Below are positions 5,012 through 8,231 of a stretch of DNA of 8,231 nucleotides, piece by piece. Position 1 is the stretch's first letter; every line of letters starts with the position of its first letter. The translations under genes were made by a program, and so were the position numbers. Source of the DNA: Chloroflexota bacterium (GTDB lineage Bacteria > Chloroflexota > Limnocylindria > Limnocylindrales > CSP1-4); NCBI GenBank assembly GCA_021790375.1, contig JAJYEB010000069.1:1-8231 (forward strand), given 5' to 3'. Below the pieces are notes generated by a model, which saw only the letters and a program-made list of their open reading frames with translations, ran no database searches and was not told where the DNA came from.

Positions 5012-6819
5012 CAGTGCCCCTCCGGCGCGTCCGCGTCGGCGGGACCCGGGCCGACCGGATCCGGGCCGACCCCGCTGGCATCCGGGCCGGCGTCCATGGC
5101 CTCCGGGCCGGCGTTGGTGGCCTCCGGACCCACCGGATCCGGGCCGACCCCGCTGGCATCCGGGCCGGCGTCGGTGGAACCCTCCCCGCCCCAGCCGTCC
5201 TCGTCCTCGGCCGTGGCACCGGGCACCGGGGCGGTCTCGCCGGGCGCGGCCGGAGGTTCGGGCGCCGGGGCCGGTCCGCCGGCCGGGGACGACGCTTCCC
5301 CGCGCACGTCGCCCGCCACCGGCGGCTGCCGGCGCGCCAGCGCGTGCGCCAGCGTCTCCTCGAACGGCGGCTCGATCACGCCCACCTCGGTGACGAACCC
5401 GCGGACCAGCGCGGCAGGAGTGACGTCGAGGACCGGGTTGTGCACCTGGCTCTGAGCCGGTGGCACCCGGCGGCCGTTCACCTCGGCCAGCTCCACGTCG
5501 GGGCCCTCCTCGGTCATGAAGCCCCAGCCGTCGCCGACGCGCAGGTCGATCGTCGAGGTCGGGGCGCAGACGTACAGGGGGACGCCGTGCCGTGCGGCCA
5601 CCGCCGCGATCGGATAGGTCCCGACAGCGGCCGACACGTCGCCGTTGCGGGCGATCCGCTCCGCGCCGACCAGGACCGCGTCCAAGCTGCCCCGGGCGAT
5701 GAGGCCGGCGGCCGCCACGTCCGCGATCACCGTGTGGCCGATGTCCAGCCGGCCAAGCTCGAACGCCGTGATGCGGGCGCCCTGGAACGCCGGGCGTCCC
5801 TCGGACACCCACACGTGGACCCGGCGCTGCTGAACCTGGACCTCCAGAACGACGGCGACCGCTGTGCCGAGCGCCCCACCGGCCAGCGCGCCGACCGGCC
5901 CGTGCACCAGCACCTCGAGGTGGCGCTCGAACGGCGTCGGCAGGACGGACGCGCCGGCCCGTCCCAGGGCGGCCAGGTCGAGCATGGTCTCGTCCGCGAT
6001 CGCCTCGGCCTCCGACCGCAGCACGTTGGCAACCAGGTCGCCTGCCGCGTGCTCCCCCACCGCCTGCCAGGCGGCGAGCATGCGGTCGAGCGCGGCCTCC
6101 ATCGCGCGCGACGTGGGCCGCGAGGAGCGCAGTGCGTTGATCGTGCCATGCAGGGTTGCCGCGCGAATGAACTCGCTCGCGCCGCGGGTGCGCTCGGCCG
6201 CGACCAGAAGGCCGTACGCGGCGACCTGCCCGAGCACCGGCCCGCCGCGTACCAGCCGGTCGCGGATGCACGCCGCGACCTCCGCGCCGGTATGGCACGT
6301 GACCTCGACCAGCTCGTCGGGGAGCCGGCGCTGGTCCACGATCGTCAGCTGGCCGTCCAGGTACCGGTAGGGGCTGCGGAACTGGACTGCGGGAGGCGGG
6401 GGCGCGGGATCGTCCACGCCGAGCAGCTGAGCCAGCGGGTCCGCGGGCGCGCCGCTGCCGCCGCCGAGGAGCTGGCTGGTGGCCGCCAGCGAGCTGCGCT
6501 GGAGGGCGGTGGCGGCCCCTACGAGCTGGGCCGCGGTCTGGATCGCCTCGCGGCTGAACGAACGGAAGAAGCTGCGCCGCCCGAGATCGACGGGCTGAGA
6601 CGCCTGCGCGGGCGTGGAAGCCGCTTGCCCGGGCGTGGGAGCCGCTTGCCCGGGCGCCGGTTGCGCCGGGGCAGGTGCCGGCTGTGGCGAATTCGGTGCC
6701 GGCTGGCCGGCAGGCGGGTCGGGCTGGCCGGCAGGCGGGCCGGGTGGCGCGGAGGGCGAGCCCTCCGGTCGATCGGGCTCGCGGTCGGCCGGGGCGTCGC
6801 CCGGCGTCCGATCGCTCAC
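5011..6819 (-). CDS. eIF2B alpha/MtnA-fold protein with substituted active-site residues and long disordered tails
   Basis: A 602-residue protein. Residues about 145-490 align by eye with methylthioribose-1-phosphate isomerase (MtnA) and the eIF2B-alpha/beta/delta family: V-D-Q-R-R-L-P-D-E (161-169), E-V-A-A-C-I-R-D (180-187), V-R-G-G-P-V-L-G (190-197), S-R-P-T (233-236), E-G-R-P-A-F-Q-G-A-R (340-349), V-G-A-E-R-I-A-R-N-G-D (384-394), S-T-I-D-L (422-426) and N-P-V-L-D-V-T-P (461-468). Set against Bacillus subtilis MtnA, as I recall that sequence, catalytic Cys160 becomes Gly307 and Asp240 becomes Glu387. The Asn-Lys before Gly-Thr-Tyr becomes Ala397-Ala398. Isomerase activity is therefore doubtful; a sugar-phosphate or nucleotide-binding regulatory role is possible. 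Residues 1-78 are Pro/Ala/Gln-rich; 81-118 look helical; about 500-602 form an acidic Gly/Pro repeat tail. The GTG start (6819) has GAGG 8 nt upstream and lies 16 nt after apt. Confidence 0.85.
   Translation of the reverse strand: MSDRTPGDAPADREPDRPEGSPSAPPGPPAGQPDPPAGQPAPNSPQPAPAPAQPAPGQAAPTPGQAASTPAQASQPVDLGRRSFFRSFSREAIQTAAQLVGAATALQRSSLAATSQLLGGGSGAPADPLAQLLGVDDPAPPPPAVQFRSPYRYLDGQLTIVDQRRLPDELVEVTCHTGAEVAACIRDRLVRGGPVLGQVAAYGLLVAAERTRGASEFIRAATLHGTINALRSSRPTSRAMEAALDRMLAAWQAVGEHAAGDLVANVLRSEAEAIADETMLDLAALGRAGASVLPTPFERHLEVLVHGPVGALAGGALGTAVAVVLEVQVQQRRVHVWVSEGRPAFQGARITAFELGRLDIGHTVIADVAAAGLIARGSLDAVLVGAERIARNGDVSAAVGTYPIAAVAARHGVPLYVCAPTSTIDLRVGDGWGFMTEEGPDVELAEVNGRRVPPAQSQVHNPVLDVTPAALVRGFVTEVGVIEPPFEETLAHALARRQPPVAGDVRGEASSPAGGPAPAPEPPAAPGETAPVPGATAEDEDGWGGEGSTDAGPDASGVGPDPVGPEATNAGPEAMDAGPDASGVGPDPVGPGPADADAPEGH
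5017..5023 (-). promoter_or_regulatory. Shine-Dalgarno site of the GNAT gene
   Basis: GGAGGGG lies 5 nt before the ATG at 5011 and inside the last codons of the eIF2B-like gene. With the TGATG stop/start overlap it fixes the GNAT start and implies coupled translation. Confidence 0.75.
5054..5172 (-). repeat. 41-bp exact direct repeat (period 78 bp) in the 3' end of the eIF2B-like gene
   Basis: Two identical 41-bp copies occupy 5054-5094 and 5132-5172. The period of 78 bp is exactly 26 codons, so the frame is kept. Each encodes the core D-A-G-P-D-A-S-G-V-G-P-D-P-V-G-P of the C-terminal tail (residues 550-565 and 576-591). A shorter subunit around TCCGGGCCGG recurs between and within the copies (for example near 5081 and 5102), so the tail seems to have grown by nested in-frame duplication. 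Identity at synonymous sites suggests a recent event. Confidence 0.9.
6609..6656 (-). repeat. 21-bp tandem repeat encoding P-G-Q-A-A-x-T
   Basis: Copies at 6609-6629 and 6630-6650 differ at one base, and six more bases (6651-6656) begin a third. Each 21-bp unit encodes seven residues in the disordered N-terminal tail of the eIF2B-like protein. In-frame slippage is the likely origin. Confidence 0.8.
6701..6742 (-). repeat. 21-bp tandem repeat encoding P-P-A-G-Q-P-x
   Basis: Two adjacent 21-bp copies (6701-6721 and 6722-6742) differ at one base. They encode a repeated Pro/Ala/Gly/Gln heptapeptide near the N-terminus of the eIF2B-like protein. The unit has the same length as the 6609 repeat but a different sequence, so the two arrays arose separately within one tail. 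Confidence 0.8.
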
Positions 6820-6827
6820 CGCCGGCG

Positions 6828-6831
6828 CCTC
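6828..6831 (-). promoter_or_regulatory. Weak Shine-Dalgarno site of the eIF2B-like gene
   Basis: GAGG on the minus strand lies 8 nt before the GTG at 6819, within the 16-nt gap after apt. It supports the GTG start, since the Pro-rich tail that follows gives no homology guide to where translation begins. Confidence 0.5.
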
Positions 6832-6835
6832 GCCG

Positions 6836-7390
6836 TCAGTACTCGATGATGCTGTGGACGTCGTACCCGCGCAGGCGCTCGCGGCCCTTGAGGAACCGCA
6901 GCTCGACCAGGAACGCGAGCGACACGACCTCCCCGCCCAGCCGGCGGACCAGGTCGATCGTCCCGCTCACGGTCCCGCCCGTGGCGAGCAGGTCGTCCAC
7001 GATCAGCACGCGTTGCCCGGGAGCGATGGCGTCCCGGTGGACCTCGAGCGTGTTGGTGCCGTACTCCAGCGCGTACTCCACGCTGACGGTCTCGGCGGGC
7101 AGCTTGCCGAGCTTGCGGACCGGCACGAAGCCCACGCCGAGGGTATAGGCCATCGGCGCGCTGAAGATGAAGCCGCGCGACTCCATCCCGACCACCACGT
7201 CGATGCGCTGATCGCGGTACGGCGCCACCAGCAGGTCGATCGCGTCCTTGAAGGCGGTCCGGTCCTTGAGCAGGGTGGTGATGTCGTAGAAGAGGATGCC
7301 GGGCTTCGGGAAGTCGGGGACCTCGCGGATCTTGGCACGCAGGTCATCGGCGGTCACGGATCCTTGCTCCCTCACCTCGCGGGTCGTCAT
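6836..7390 (-). CDS. apt: Adenine phosphoribosyltransferase
   Basis: Converts adenine and PRPP to AMP, recovering adenine released from methylthioadenosine and other nucleoside breakdown. The 184-residue protein matches bacterial Apt throughout: P-D-F-P-K-P-G-I-L-F (25-34), G-M-E-S-R-G-F-I-F (68-76), G-V-G-F-V-P-V-R-K (85-93), K-L-P (96-98), L-E-Y-G-T (108-112), and the PRPP-binding loop V-L-I-V-D-D-L-L-A-T-G-G-T (128-140). Two starts are possible. The ATG at 7390 overlaps the ptsI stop in an ATGA, implying coupling, but has no good SD. A GTG at 7357 (codon 12) has a GGAG 9 nt upstream and would give an N-terminus closer to typical Apt length. I list the longer form; the function is unaffected. 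It lies 16 nt before the eIF2B-like gene. Confidence 0.96.
   Translation of the reverse strand: MTTREVREQGSVTADDLRAKIREVPDFPKPGILFYDITTLLKDRTAFKDAIDLLVAPYRDQRIDVVVGMESRGFIFSAPMAYTLGVGFVPVRKLGKLPAETVSVEYALEYGTNTLEVHRDAIAPGQRVLIVDDLLATGGTVSGTIDLVRRLGGEVVSLAFLVELRFLKGRERLRGYDVHSIIEY
7367..7370 (-). promoter_or_regulatory. Possible internal Shine-Dalgarno for a shorter apt start
   Basis: GGAG on the minus strand lies 9 nt before a GTG at 7357-7355, within the annotated apt coding region. It would give a 173-residue Apt starting just before the T-A-D-D-L segment. It competes with the coupled ATG at 7390. Confidence 0.45.
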
Positions 7391-8231
7391 GACCGGGCAA
7401 GTCTACCCCCCAGCAGCGCCGAGAACCGCGCACGCACTGCCGGGGCCGACGGGTCGTCGAGTGCGGCCAGTGCGGCCGCACGGAGTTCCGCCTCTTCGGT
7501 CGCCCGGACCGCGCGCCGGACCGGGGCGAGGCTGCTCGCCGCCATGCTGAGCTTGCGGATCCCCACGCCGACCAGGGCCAGCGCCGCGACCGGGTCGCCG
7601 GCCATCTCCCCGCACACCGACAGCTCGATCCCGGCGCGCCCGGCCCGCTCCACCGCCTCGCGCACCAGGCGCAGGAGCGCGGGATGGAGCGAGTCCTGGT
7701 ATCGGCCCAGGCCCGGGTTGCCGCGGTCCACGGCGAGCGTGTACTGCAGGAGATCGTTGGTGCCGAGGCTCGCGAAGGCGAGGCTGGGGAAGTAGCTGTC
7801 GCCCACGAGGATGGCTCCCGGGATCTCGAGCATCACCCCGAGGTCGATCGGCGCAAACCGCTCGCCACGGGCCTCCAGCTCCGCCCGCGCCTGCGCGGCG
7901 AGCGACAGGAGCGTGGCCGCGTCACCCGCGTCCGCGACCATGGGCGCCATGACCTTGACCGGCCCGGCCAGGGCCGCGCGCATCGCCGCGCGCAGCTGCG
8001 CCAGGAAGATGCCGGGCCGGGTCGCGGCGAGCCGCAGTGCGCGCACGCCCAGGAACGGGTTGGCCTCGGGGGCCACCGGCAGATACGGGATCGGCTTGTC
8101 GCCCCCCACGTCGAGCAGCCGGATGGTGACCGGGTACGGGGAGAACGCCTCGGCGGCGGCGCGGTAGGCGGCGACCTGCTCGTCCTCGGACGGCTCGGTG
8201 GGACGCTCGAGGAACAGGAACTCGGTGCGGA
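7387..8231 (-). CDS. ptsI: Phosphoenolpyruvate-protein phosphotransferase (PTS Enzyme I), C-terminal part (5' end outside window)
   Basis: Enzyme I takes phosphate from PEP and passes it to HPr at the head of the phosphotransferase system, in the cytoplasm. The visible 280 residues are the PEP-binding barrel. Key residues, using E. coli numbering as I recall it, are present: the Arg of R-T-E-F-L-F (R296), the Arg of T-I-R-L-L-D-V-G-G-D-K-P (R332), N-P-F-L-G-V-R (R358), the Mg ligands in L-E-I-P-G (E431) and L-G-T-N-D-L (D455), A-V-D-R-G-N (R465), and the catalytic Cys in V-C-G-E-M-A-G-D (C502). The frame is open to the window edge, so an internal GTG at 8109 is not the start. The phosphoryl-histidine domain lies outside. 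It ends in an ATGA overlap with apt. Whether a full sugar PTS exists cannot be seen; the enzyme could serve a regulatory or dihydroxyacetone-type pathway. Confidence 0.95.
   Translation of the reverse strand, partial: RTEFLFLERPTEPSEDEQVAAYRAAAEAFSPYPVTIRLLDVGGDKPIPYLPVAPEANPFLGVRALRLAATRPGIFLAQLRAAMRAALAGPVKVMAPMVADAGDAATLLSLAAQARAELEARGERFAPIDLGVMLEIPGAILVGDSYFPSLAFASLGTNDLLQYTLAVDRGNPGLGRYQDSLHPALLRLVREAVERAGRAGIELSVCGEMAGDPVAALALVGVGIRKLSMAASSLAPVRRAVRATEEAELRAAALAALDDPSAPAVRARFSALLGGRLARS

Noticed and set aside
5054..5172. CRISPR-like or mobile-element repeat
   Set aside because: Only two copies, a 78-bp period in frame with the coding sequence, and no spacer diversity or inverted ends. 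It is a protein-tail repeat.
2873..5455. Plus-strand open frame of 860 codons opposite ahcY and the GNAT gene
   Set aside because: Antisense shadow of GC-rich coding sequence; the opposite strand carries all AhcY motifs and there is no motif in this frame.
5012..6298. Upstream extension of the GNAT frame, giving an apparent 717-residue fusion
   Set aside because: The extension overlaps the eIF2B-like gene in another frame and is Arg/Gly/Pro shadow sequence. The ATG at 5011 with its SD and TGATG overlap is the real start.
6555..6579. Twin-arginine (Tat) signal peptide in the eIF2B-like protein
   Set aside because: The RR-S-F-F-R match lies about 80 residues from the start, the following helix is only mildly hydrophobic, there is no clear A-x-A cleavage site, and the core belongs to a cytoplasmic family.
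5014..6849. Plus-strand open frame of 611 codons opposite the eIF2B-like gene
   Set aside because: The minus-strand frame shows clear MtnA/eIF2B motifs; this frame shows none and is Arg/Gly/His-rich.

Overview
The window is very GC-rich and holds eight genes, all on the minus strand, packed head to tail with gaps of 66 nt or less and several overlapping stop/start codons. It reads as one stretch of a housekeeping operon. The cluster begins before base 8231 (the first gene lacks its 5' part) and runs off at base 1 (the last gene lacks its 3' part). There are no RNA genes, insertion sequences, CRISPR arrays, integrases or phage genes. High GC, an archaeal/Thermotoga-type S-adenosylhomocysteine hydrolase, and an eIF2B/MtnA-like protein beside it suggest a free-living GC-rich bacterium. 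Chloroflexota is my best guess, but this is inference from gene style and no taxonomic marker is present.

Layout in transcription order (right to left): ptsI (3' part, 8231-7387), apt (7390-6836), an eIF2B/MtnA-fold protein with long disordered tails (6819-5011), a GNAT acetyltransferase (5011-4145), ahcY (4111-2837), metK (2822-1584), manC-like mannose-1-phosphate guanylyltransferase (1517-327), and the N-terminal part of a phosphoglucomutase/phosphomannomutase (330-1).

Three functional themes are visible. (1) Activated methyl cycle and adenine salvage: MetK makes S-adenosylmethionine, AhcY removes S-adenosylhomocysteine, and Apt recycles adenine to AMP. (2) GDP-mannose supply: a hexose-phosphate mutase and ManC would turn mannose-6-phosphate into GDP-mannose. 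(3) PEP-dependent phosphotransfer: Enzyme I of the PTS. The GNAT and the eIF2B/MtnA-like protein have no assigned substrate.

The most interesting gene is the eIF2B/MtnA-like one. Its core is clearly related to methylthioribose-1-phosphate isomerase, yet the positions that should hold the catalytic Cys and Asp carry Gly and Glu, and the usual Asn-Lys before Gly-Thr-Tyr is Ala-Ala. It therefore looks like a pseudo-isomerase or a ligand-binding/regulatory relative, embedded among SAM-cycle and adenine-salvage genes. It also has a Pro/Ala-rich N-terminal tail and a C-terminal tail built from a 78-bp-period repeat. A second DNA-level signal is a run of five G-tracts on the plus strand (the template strand) at the 3' end of metK, just before the widest gap in the cluster. 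No stretch over 300 bases lacks a gene.
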